Source: Gemmataceae bacterium (GTDB lineage: Bacteria; Planctomycetota; Planctomycetia; Gemmatales; Gemmataceae). From it: a stretch of DNA of 46,893 bases. The translations under genes and the position numbers were made by a program. The notes beneath the pieces are model-generated. The model was given only the letters and a program-made list of their open reading frames with translations, had not been told where the DNA came from and made no database searches. The stretch spans positions 1 through 46,893 of the forward strand of contig JAKEET010000040.1 of assembly GCA_022616435.1 (NCBI GenBank), read 5' to 3'. Shown here in pieces: positions 1 through 5,928 of the stretch; the first letter of the stretch is position 1, and each line of letters opens with the position of its first letter.

Positions 1-102
1 CTTCTCGGCCCAGTAACGATGCAACTCTTCGTCCGTCGAGCCTGCCCGATGATCGCAGCACCCGTCCAATGTGATGTTGATGGAATACCGAAGGGGTCGC
101 AC
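1..102 (-). CDS. Dihydrofolate reductase family protein (RibD C-terminal type), 5' end only
   Basis: Only the first 34 codons lie in the window; the gene continues past the left edge. The translated start, MRPLRYSINITLDG followed by CCDHRAG and DEELHRYWAEK, is the typical opening of the small DHFR/RibD-like reductases (YyaP/YwjB group), where the first beta strand and the TLDG turn begin the nucleotide-binding fold. The start is a GTG at 102-100 with an AGGAG Shine-Dalgarno at 109-113, six bases upstream, so this is a real gene start and not a chance frame. The substrate of this subgroup is not known; they are NADPH-dependent reductases by family. Too short for the track of long frames, but the N-terminal match and ribosome site make the call solid. 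Confidence 0.8.
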   Translation of the reverse strand, partial: MRPLRYSINITLDGCCDHRAGSTDEELHRYWAEK

Positions 103-174
103 TACGTGCTCCTGCAGCGGGCTAGCAAGTGTACAACTTCAACGCAATGTGAATGCTACGCCACTGCAACGTAA

Positions 175-249
175 TCGGGGCGACAGGATTCGAACCTGCG
201 ACTTCATGGTCCCAAACCATGCGCTCTAGCCAAGCTGAGCTACGCCCCG
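175..249 (-). tRNA. tRNA-Pro (anticodon UGG)
   Basis: On the minus strand the sequence folds into a complete cloverleaf of 75 nt: acceptor CGGGGCG paired with CGCCCCG, D stem GCTC/GAGC, anticodon stem CATGG/CCATG closing the loop TTTGGGA with anticodon TGG, a five-base variable loop and T arm GCAGG-TTCGAAT-CCTGT. The discriminator is A and no CCA is encoded. It reads UGG, the proline isoacceptor for CCA/CCG-type codons. Confidence 0.97.
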
Positions 250-257
250 TCTGACTC

Positions 258-263
258 ATTGTA
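258..263 (-). promoter_or_regulatory. -10 box of the tRNA-Pro promoter
   Basis: TACAAT on the minus strand ends nine bases before the first base of the tRNA, the right place for a sigma-70 type -10 element. No clear -35 hexamer is visible; the upstream DNA is part of a degenerate repeat. Confidence 0.5.
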
Positions 264-345
264 CATGACGGATGACACGCCGTCCGTGGCTTGCCGTTGA
301 GCGTTCGCACGATCTCGCGAACGCGAAACGCCAGCCGAGAAACGA

Positions 346-888
346 TCACTTGCTCAATCGGAACGAATCCAGAAACGCGGCCACCTCCTTGGTTTCGACG
401 GCCTTCTTGGGGCCGACCGCCATCGTTTGATAGAGCCGCTGCTTGACCGCGTATAGCCGGGTGTGGATCATGCCGTCGTCCCGGGTCTGGATCCACAGCT
501 CGCGGCCGGGGTGGCCGGCCAGGGTGATCTTGCGTTCGTGGATGAGCTTGCCCCTGGCGCTTTCGACGGCGCCGTCGCGGGCATTGCGGAGCCGCTTGTC
601 ATCGACGCCGTCCATGTCGGCGCTGGCGTATTCGGTCACGCCGATGACGAACGCGACGTCGAGCGCTGGCTTGGAAGCCCCGGTCGATACCTCGTGATCA
701 CAGGTGAAGACCGTGACGTCGGCGGCCCCCGCCGGCAGCTTGAGCTGCTGCTTCTTCGCCTTGGGCGACCGCGGCAAGGCCACCGAGAACCCGGCATCCT
801 TGGGAGCAAACGTTCGCCACCCCACCGGCGGCGCGGTCTGCCCGGCCAAGAGCGGCAACGTCAATCCCAGGCAAAGGCGGTACATCAT
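346..888 (-). CDS. Secreted protein of unknown function
   Basis: A 180-residue protein beginning MMYRLCLGLTLPLLAGQ, a short hydrophobic signal peptide followed by a folded domain that opens WRTFAPKDAGFSVALP. This opening is common in small exported planctomycete proteins of unknown role. There are no catalytic motifs that I recognise. The open frame extends further upstream to 1005, but that extension is translated from the heptad repeat element at 927-1005 and is rejected; the start is one of the two consecutive ATG codons at 888 or 885. The gene lies downstream of parB in the same direction, separated by the repeat, so co-transcription is possible but unproven. Confidence 0.65.
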   Translation of the reverse strand: MMYRLCLGLTLPLLAGQTAPPVGWRTFAPKDAGFSVALPRSPKAKKQQLKLPAGAADVTVFTCDHEVSTGASKPALDVAFVIGVTEYASADMDGVDDKRLRNARDGAVESARGKLIHERKITLAGHPGRELWIQTRDDGMIHTRLYAVKQRLYQTMAVGPKKAVETKEVAAFLDSFRLSK

Positions 889-926
889 GATGACGACCAG
901 AAGGCGCGTGCAGGTTCGCGGTTTCG

Positions 927-1005
927 TGTTTGGTGGTTGGTGTTTGGTGGTCGGTGAAGATGAACACCACTGACCAACCACCAAGCACCAACCACCACTC
1001 ACCAA
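927..1005. repeat. Heptad-repeat hairpin element, copy 1
   Basis: A GT-rich arm (927-956, built of GTTTGGTGGTTGGT-like units) is followed by a CA-rich arm (964-1003, units such as CACCAAG and CACCAAC) that is largely its reverse complement, with a short loop. It begins just after the parB stop codon. It is the shortest of three related elements (2313-2431 and 3741-3992). Confidence 0.8.
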
Positions 1006-1008
1006 ATT

Positions 1009-1893
1009 CTATCCCTTCTGCAGCCGCGCGAGAATGCGCTCGAAGTCGTCATTCGATTCGAAGTTGATGACGAACTGGCCCTTGTCTTTGCCGAGCACGC
1101 GGATCTCGACCATGGTGGCGAGCTGCTGCCGCAGGTCGTTTTCCAGGCTCTTGACGTGGGCCGTCTTGGTTTCGCTCGACGCCGAGCGGCTGCCCGGCTC
1201 TTTGTGGCCGCGCTCGCCGTCGCCGGCGGCGCCGTCTTTCTGCTCGCGGATCAGGGTCTCGGTGGCCTTGACGCTCAGGCCCAGCGCCACGACCTGCTTG
1301 AACAGCGACACCTGCTTGTCCTTCCCCTTGACGCCCTTGAGCAGCTTGGCGTGGGCTTCGGTGAGCTGGCCGAGGCGGACGCCTTCCTGGACTTCCGGGG
1401 CCAGCTCGAGCAGGTTGATCAGGTTCGTGATCGTGGACCGGGCCAGGCCGAGGCGCTGGGCGAGCTGCTCGTGGTTGAGCTGGAAGCGGTCGATGTGCTC
1501 CTTGAAGCCCTGCGCCTTCTCGATGGGGTTGAGGTCGCTGCGCTGGATGTTCTCGACGAGGGCCGCCTCCAGCACCTGCTGATCATTGAAATCGACGACG
1601 CGCACCGGCACCTTGCTGAGGCCGGCCTGCTGGGCCGCCCGCAAGCGGCGCTCGCCGGCGATCAACTGGAAGCGATCGCCGATCGAGCGCACCACCAGCG
1701 GCTGCAGGATGCCGTGGGTCTTGACGCTGGCGCTGAGCGACGCCAGCTCGTCGGGATCGAACGACTTGCGCGGCTGCCAGGGGTTCTGCTCGATCTTGTC
1801 CAGCGGGACTTCACCGCCGGGCAGGTCGGCGACCGCCAGGTCGGCGCCGCCCAACAGTGCATCCAGGCCTCGTCCCATGCGACGCTTATCCAT
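1009..1893 (-). CDS. parB: Chromosome-partitioning protein ParB
   Basis: A 294-residue ParB/Spo0J protein. It binds parS sites near the origin and, as a CTPase clamp, spreads on DNA to organise origin segregation with ParA. Visible features: the N-terminal RRMGRGLDALLG segment that typically contacts ParA, the NPWQPRKSF box at about 37-45, the GERRLRA nucleotide-binding motif at 80-86, the ENIQR motif at 114-118, a helix-turn-helix at about 140-160 and a C-terminal dimerisation region ending RILARLQKG. Length is normal. Start is an ATG at 1893. There is no parA beside it: upstream lies a 720-base non-coding stretch with a parS-like palindrome. That separation is unusual, since parA normally precedes parB. 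Confidence 0.95.
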   Translation of the reverse strand: MDKRRMGRGLDALLGGADLAVADLPGGEVPLDKIEQNPWQPRKSFDPDELASLSASVKTHGILQPLVVRSIGDRFQLIAGERRLRAAQQAGLSKVPVRVVDFNDQQVLEAALVENIQRSDLNPIEKAQGFKEHIDRFQLNHEQLAQRLGLARSTITNLINLLELAPEVQEGVRLGQLTEAHAKLLKGVKGKDKQVSLFKQVVALGLSVKATETLIREQKDGAAGDGERGHKEPGSRSASSETKTAHVKSLENDLRQQLATMVEIRVLGKDKGQFVINFESNDDFERILARLQKG

Positions 1894-1922
1894 GATCGTT
1901 CCCTCCGTGGAAAGTCAGGGGG

Positions 1923-1970
1923 CAGACTTCTCAGGCTTCCGAAGTCTCCAAGACTTCACAAGTCTGAGAA
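1923..1970 (-). promoter_or_regulatory. Hairpin array in the parB 5' leader
   Basis: Nested inverted repeats of a GAAGTCT/AGACTTC motif: 1941-1947 with 1951-1957 (three-base loop) inside CAGACTT 1923-1929 with AAGTCTG 1960-1966. It sits 30-77 bases upstream of the parB start and would form a stem-loop in the parB leader. Whether it is regulatory or merely a repeat remnant cannot be told. Confidence 0.4.
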
Positions 1971-2030
1971 CCAAGGGGGCGGACTATAGCAACCGAAACC
2001 GGGCGGAACAACGCGGGTTCGACGACCGGG

Positions 2031-2087
2031 ACAGTCCCCTCGCCCCATCCAACAGGGGGAGAGGGGCCGGGGGTGAGGGGGTTTCGT
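2031..2087. repeat. C/G-rich intergenic repeat with CCCTCGCCCC and GGGGTGAGGGGG halves
   Basis: The sequence between 2031 and 2087 has a C-rich half and a G-rich half that are near reverse complements, of the CCCTCACCCCCGGCCCC type that is frequent between genes in many high-GC genomes. No coding potential is seen. Confidence 0.45.
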
Positions 2088-2123
2088 TAGAGCCCCCTTA
2101 CAATCTCTGCCAAGCCTCCCCAC

Positions 2124-2137
2124 GTTCCGCGCGGAAC
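2124..2137. promoter_or_regulatory. parS-like palindrome
   Basis: GTTCCGCGCGGAAC is a perfect 14-base palindrome 230 bases upstream of parB. It keeps the outer GTTCC/GGAAC half-sites of the bacterial parS consensus but has GCGC in place of the central ACGT. Its position beside parB is what makes it a candidate ParB site. Confidence 0.4.
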
Positions 2138-2312
2138 ATCCCGGCGAACCGGCAGCGCTGTTCCCGCCGGAAAGTGGCCTTTTTTTCGCGGAGCGGCCTG
2201 TTGTAAGATTCCGCCGGTCGCGACGGCCGGAACCGTCGCGGCGCGGCCTGGACTCGGAACCCGGGCCGGTCAGGGAAGAGGATCACGGATGAAGGGATTC
2301 ATCCAGCGCACC

Positions 2313-2431
2313 GTGCTTGGTGCTTAGTGCTTGGTGTTTAGTGCCTGGTCTGACCACTCACCAAACACCAAAACCAAACACCAAGCACCACTCACCAAGC
2401 ACCAAGCACCAAGCACCAAGCACTCTGCACT
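2313..2431. repeat. Heptad-repeat hairpin element, copy 2
   Basis: Five heptads of GTGCTTG/GTGCTTA type run from 2313 to about 2349, then after a loop near 2350 a longer CA-rich arm of CACCAAG/CACCAAA heptads runs to 2431. The two arms are reverse complements, so the element can fold into a long hairpin on either strand. No open frame is credible here. Confidence 0.85.
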
Positions 2432-2617
2432 AAGATCGCTCCGTCCCAACCTCCTCTTCGCTGTTCCCGAACAGTTGATTCGAGCTGCCGTCGCCTCGGG
2501 CGCCGGTCCACGTCCATGACTGGGTCATGACGCGGACGCGGTTCGCACGGGACATGGCCGGCGGTGACAAGCGGCTGTCCGGGTGAACCCCCTCCCCCTC
2601 CTTTCAGGAACAGAGGC

Positions 2618-3724
2618 ATGAATCGCGATCCCATTTTCCTGCGCGTCGATGCCACGCCGCGCACCGGTTACGAACGGCTCGCCCGCTGCATGATCCTGGC
2701 CGCGGCGCTGCAGCGCCGCCGCCGGCCCGTGTACTTCCTGTCGCAGCTCCAGCCCAACGGCCTGGCGCTGTCGATCAAGCGCGGCGGCAACAACTGGCTG
2801 GCCATGAATCACGACGCCGGCTCGCCGGCCGATCTCCGCGAAACCCTGCAGCAGATCCGCCAGCACCAGCCGGCGGCCATCTACGTCGATGACCAGGACG
2901 CCGTGCACGACTACCTGGCCGAGCTCGTCGGCGGCGGACTCACCGTGCTGTCGATCGATCATCTGGCGACCAGCCGCTTTCCCTCGCAGGTGATCGTCAA
3001 TCCGCTCCTGGGCCCCAGCAAGGAGAGCTACGAGTTCGAGACCGACGCCCAGCTGCTCATGGGCAGGCGCTACGCCATGGTCCGGCCGGAGATTCGCCGC
3101 CATCGCCCGACGCGCTCGCAAGAGCCGGCGCCCCTGGCCGCCATGGTCGAAGGCAAGCCGAGCGGCCAGTTCCGCGCGCTGGTGGCGCTCGGCGAGGACG
3201 ATCCGCACCGGCAAACGATCGACCTGACCAAGCTGCTGCTGGCGGCGCCGCGCGTCGGCAAGGTGGACATCGTGGTCCGCCGCGAGCATCCGCAGCTCGA
3301 GGACTTGAAGTCCCTGCTCGAAGGGCACACGGGCCGGCTGGAGCTGGCCCTCGAGCCGGCCGAGATTGCCGCCCGCCTGGTCCGCTGCCACTTCGCCATC
3401 ACCGGCGGCAGCGGCTGGTCGAACGAGCTGGCCTGCATCGGCATGCCGCAGCTCGTGATCGTGCAGAATGAAGCGCACTGGCCCAACGCCCAGCGCCTCG
3501 AAGAAGAGGGTTGCGCCTCGTGCCTGGGCTGGCACGAGAACGTCTCGCCCGGCACGGTCCGCCTGGCGATTCAGAACCTGCTCACCGATCCGCTCGAACG
3601 CCAGGCCATGGCCCGTTGCGGCCGCAAGCTGATCGACGGCCGCGGCCCCGACCGCCTGGTCAACGCCATGGAGATCCTGCTGGCCGGCCAGGCCCGCAAG
3701 AAGACCGTGCGGGTGGCGGCGTGA
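2618..3724 (+). CDS. PseG/SpsG-like GT-B fold sugar-nucleotide protein
   Basis: A 368-residue protein resembling PseG (UDP-sugar hydrolase of pseudaminic acid synthesis) and SpsG of spore-coat polysaccharide synthesis. The N-terminal half has the Rossmann-type opening FLRVDATPRTGYERLARCM and the VYFLSQ and AAIYVDD strands; the C-terminal half has ITGGSGWSNELACIGMP at about 262-278 followed by QNEAHWPNAQRLEEEG, the nucleotide-binding region of this fold. In PseG the first loop carries a catalytic Gly-His; here the equivalent is Gly17-Tyr18, so hydrolase activity is doubtful. Start ATG at 2618 with AGAGG just upstream. The gene stands alone between heptad elements, without other nonulosonate genes, so its substrate is unknown. 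Confidence 0.7.
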   Translation: MNRDPIFLRVDATPRTGYERLARCMILAAALQRRRRPVYFLSQLQPNGLALSIKRGGNNWLAMNHDAGSPADLRETLQQIRQHQPAAIYVDDQDAVHDYLAELVGGGLTVLSIDHLATSRFPSQVIVNPLLGPSKESYEFETDAQLLMGRRYAMVRPEIRRHRPTRSQEPAPLAAMVEGKPSGQFRALVALGEDDPHRQTIDLTKLLLAAPRVGKVDIVVRREHPQLEDLKSLLEGHTGRLELALEPAEIAARLVRCHFAITGGSGWSNELACIGMPQLVIVQNEAHWPNAQRLEEEGCASCLGWHENVSPGTVRLAIQNLLTDPLERQAMARCGRKLIDGRGPDRLVNAMEILLAGQARKKTVRVAA

Positions 3725-3740
3725 TTTGGGTTGAGTGCTT

Positions 3741-3992
3741 GGCGCTTGGTAGTTTGGTGCTTGGTAGTTTGGTGCTTGGTAGTTTGGTGCTTGGTAGTTT
3801 GGTGCTTGGTAGTTTGGTGCTTGGCAGCCGACTATAATCCGGTTTGGTGAGTGGTGGGCGTTTGGCGTGGTGTGCCTGGTGAGTTGGTGCGTGGTCTGTG
3901 AGGCTTGAAGACTGTACCGGACCACCCGCGGCAAACCACCAAGCACCAAGCACCAAACCACCAAGCACCAAGCACCAAACCACCAACCACCC
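3741..3992. repeat. Heptad-repeat hairpin element, copy 3, with a 15-base tandem array
   Basis: The left arm contains six tandem 15-base units of GGTGCTTGGTAGTTT (3741-3830; the four central units are identical, the first and last degenerate). After about 100 bases of GT-rich DNA the right arm has two identical 22-base units built of CCACCAAGCACCAAG (3936-3957, 3958-3979) and a partial third. The arms are complementary. The space between pseG-like and polX (3725-4001) holds nothing else besides a TATAAT at 3833. Confidence 0.85.
3833..3838 (+). promoter_or_regulatory. Possible -10 box upstream of polX
   Basis: A perfect TATAAT sits at the end of the 15-base array, 164 bases before the polX start. 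No well-spaced -35 hexamer is present, so this is a weak candidate. If used, the transcript leader would carry the CA-rich arm of the heptad element. Confidence 0.3.
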
Positions 3993-4001
3993 GGTGCCCC
4001 G

Positions 4002-5753
4002 ATGGACCAAGCCGAAGTCGCCGCCGTGCTCGATGAGATCGCGGTCCTGCTGGAGCTGCAGGATCCGAAGAATCGCTTTCGGCCGCTCGCGTACTCCAGG
4101 GCGGCCCGCATCATCGCGCAGCTCGACACGAACCTGAACGAGCTGGTCGAGTCCGGCAAGCTCGGCGAGGTCCCCGGCATCGGCTCGGGACTGACGGAGA
4201 AGATCAGCACGCTCGTCACCACCGGCGCGCTTCCGTACTGGGAAGAGCTGAAGGCCAAGACCCCGAGCGGACTGCGGCAGATGCTGCGGCTGCCCGGGCT
4301 CGGGCCGAAGAAAGTGAAGCTGCTGTTCGATGAGCTGGGCATCGACGACCTGGCCAAGCTGCAAGAAGCCTGCACGACCGACAAGGTCGCGCACCTCAAG
4401 GGCTTCGGCGCCAAGACGCAGGCAAAAATCCTCGAAGGGCTGGCGTTCCTCAGCCAGCTCGGCAACCGCATCCGTCTCGACCAGGCCCAGGCGGTCGCGG
4501 ACGCGCTGGTCGCCGGGCTGCGCCAGTGCGCCGGCATCCTGCGGCTGGAAGTGTGCGGCTCGCTGCGGCGCCGCAAGGAGACCATCAACGACATCGATCT
4601 GCTGGTGAGCGCGACCGACGCCGGGCCGATCATGGACGCCTTCGTCCAGCTGCCGCAGGTGCAGAAGATCGTCGGCCGCGGCGACACGAAGTCGAGCGTG
4701 CTGGTCGCCGGCATCGACGACGACAATCGCCGGCTGGCGATCAACGCCGACCTGCGGGTGGTGACGCCGGCCCAGTTTCCGTTCGCCCTCAACTACTTCA
4801 CGGGGAGCAAGGACCACAACGTCGCCATGCGCCAGCGGGCGATTCAGTACGGGCTGAAGCTGAACGAGTACGAGCTGGCCGGCCCGAAGAAGTCGATCGC
4901 GTGCAAGGACGAGGAGGACATCTATCGGGCGCTGGACCTCGATTACATCGCGCCGGAGCTGCGCGAGGACCGGGGCGAGATCGCGGCCGCCGCCGAGCAC
5001 AAGCTGCCCAGGCTGGTGACGGCCGACGCGCTGTGCGGCGTGTTTCACTGCCACACGACCTGGAGCGACGGGGCGGCGACACTCGAGGAGATGGCCGCCG
5101 CCGCGAAGCAGCGCGGCTACCAGTACCTGGGGATCGCCGATCATTCGCAGTCGTTGACGATCGCGAACGGCCTGACGCCGGCGCGGGTGGCGAAGCAGCA
5201 GCGCGACATCGACGCCCTCAACGCCAAGCTGCGCGGCATCCACCTGTTCAAGGGGACCGAATGCGACATCCTCGCCGACGGCGCGCTCGACTATGACGAC
5301 AAGGTGCTGGCCAAGTTCGACTACATCGTGGCCAGCGTGCACAGCCATTTCAACCAGAGCGAGGAGGAGATGACGCGGCGGATCGTCAAGGCCATTTCAC
5401 ATCCGCGGGTCACGATGCTGGGCCACGCGACCGGCCGGCTGCTCCTGCAGCGCGACGGCTACAAGCTCGATCTCGAAGCCGTGCTGCAAGCGGCCAGGGA
5501 GCACGGCGTCATGATCGAGATCAACGCCAACCCGCGCCGGCTCGACCTCGACTGGATTCACTGCAAGCGCGCCAAGGCGCTGGGCGTGCAGCTCGTGATC
5601 AATCCGGACGCGCACAGCACCGACGAGTTCGATTTCACGAGCCGCTTCGGCATCGACGTGGCGCGGCGGGGCTGGCTCGAGAAGGAGGATGTGTTCAACA
5701 CGCGCGAGCTGGCCGAGGTGAAGAAGGCGCTGGCGGATCGGATTTCACGGTAG
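4002..5753 (+). CDS. polX: Family X DNA polymerase with PHP domain, PolX
   Basis: A 583-residue bacterial PolX, a gap-filling repair polymerase joined to a metal-dependent 3'-5' exonuclease. Order of domains: 8-kDa and fingers region with helix-hairpin-helix motifs (VPGIGSGLTEKI at 57-68, LPGLGPKKVKLL at 97-108), palm with the GS motif (Gly186-Ser187) and catalytic Asp197, Asp199 (NDIDLL) and Asp250, then a C-terminal PHP domain with His349, His351 (FHCHTTWSD), Asp356 and the ADHS motif at 379-382. All key residues of both active sites are present and length is typical (about 570-580). The ATG at 4002 has no strong Shine-Dalgarno; the preceding bases are heptad-repeat DNA. Confidence 0.95.
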   Translation: MDQAEVAAVLDEIAVLLELQDPKNRFRPLAYSRAARIIAQLDTNLNELVESGKLGEVPGIGSGLTEKISTLVTTGALPYWEELKAKTPSGLRQMLRLPGLGPKKVKLLFDELGIDDLAKLQEACTTDKVAHLKGFGAKTQAKILEGLAFLSQLGNRIRLDQAQAVADALVAGLRQCAGILRLEVCGSLRRRKETINDIDLLVSATDAGPIMDAFVQLPQVQKIVGRGDTKSSVLVAGIDDDNRRLAINADLRVVTPAQFPFALNYFTGSKDHNVAMRQRAIQYGLKLNEYELAGPKKSIACKDEEDIYRALDLDYIAPELREDRGEIAAAAEHKLPRLVTADALCGVFHCHTTWSDGAATLEEMAAAAKQRGYQYLGIADHSQSLTIANGLTPARVAKQQRDIDALNAKLRGIHLFKGTECDILADGALDYDDKVLAKFDYIVASVHSHFNQSEEEMTRRIVKAISHPRVTMLGHATGRLLLQRDGYKLDLEAVLQAAREHGVMIEINANPRRLDLDWIHCKRAKALGVQLVINPDAHSTDEFDFTSRFGIDVARRGWLEKEDVFNTRELAEVKKALADRISR

Positions 5754-5928
5754 CCAGACCTTGTCAGTTGTATCACGTTTGACGGTTCGACCGCCGTCAG
5801 CACAACCTCACCAGATCACACACGTCCCCACCCAGTTCCTTCCCAGCGCCGCGGAACCGATGTCCCGTCCTTGGCAAACCGCCGGATGCGGGCAACAATA
5901 AACGTACCAGCACTTGAGGCGCCGCTTC

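Noticed and set aside
3511..3837. Frame with repeated LGSLV units near the end of the PseG-like gene
   Set aside because: It reads out of frame through the gene and then the 15-base tandem array; the repeat is a multiple of three and keeps all frames open.
3741..3979. CRISPR array
   Set aside because: Units are directly adjacent without unique spacers, and no cas genes are present.
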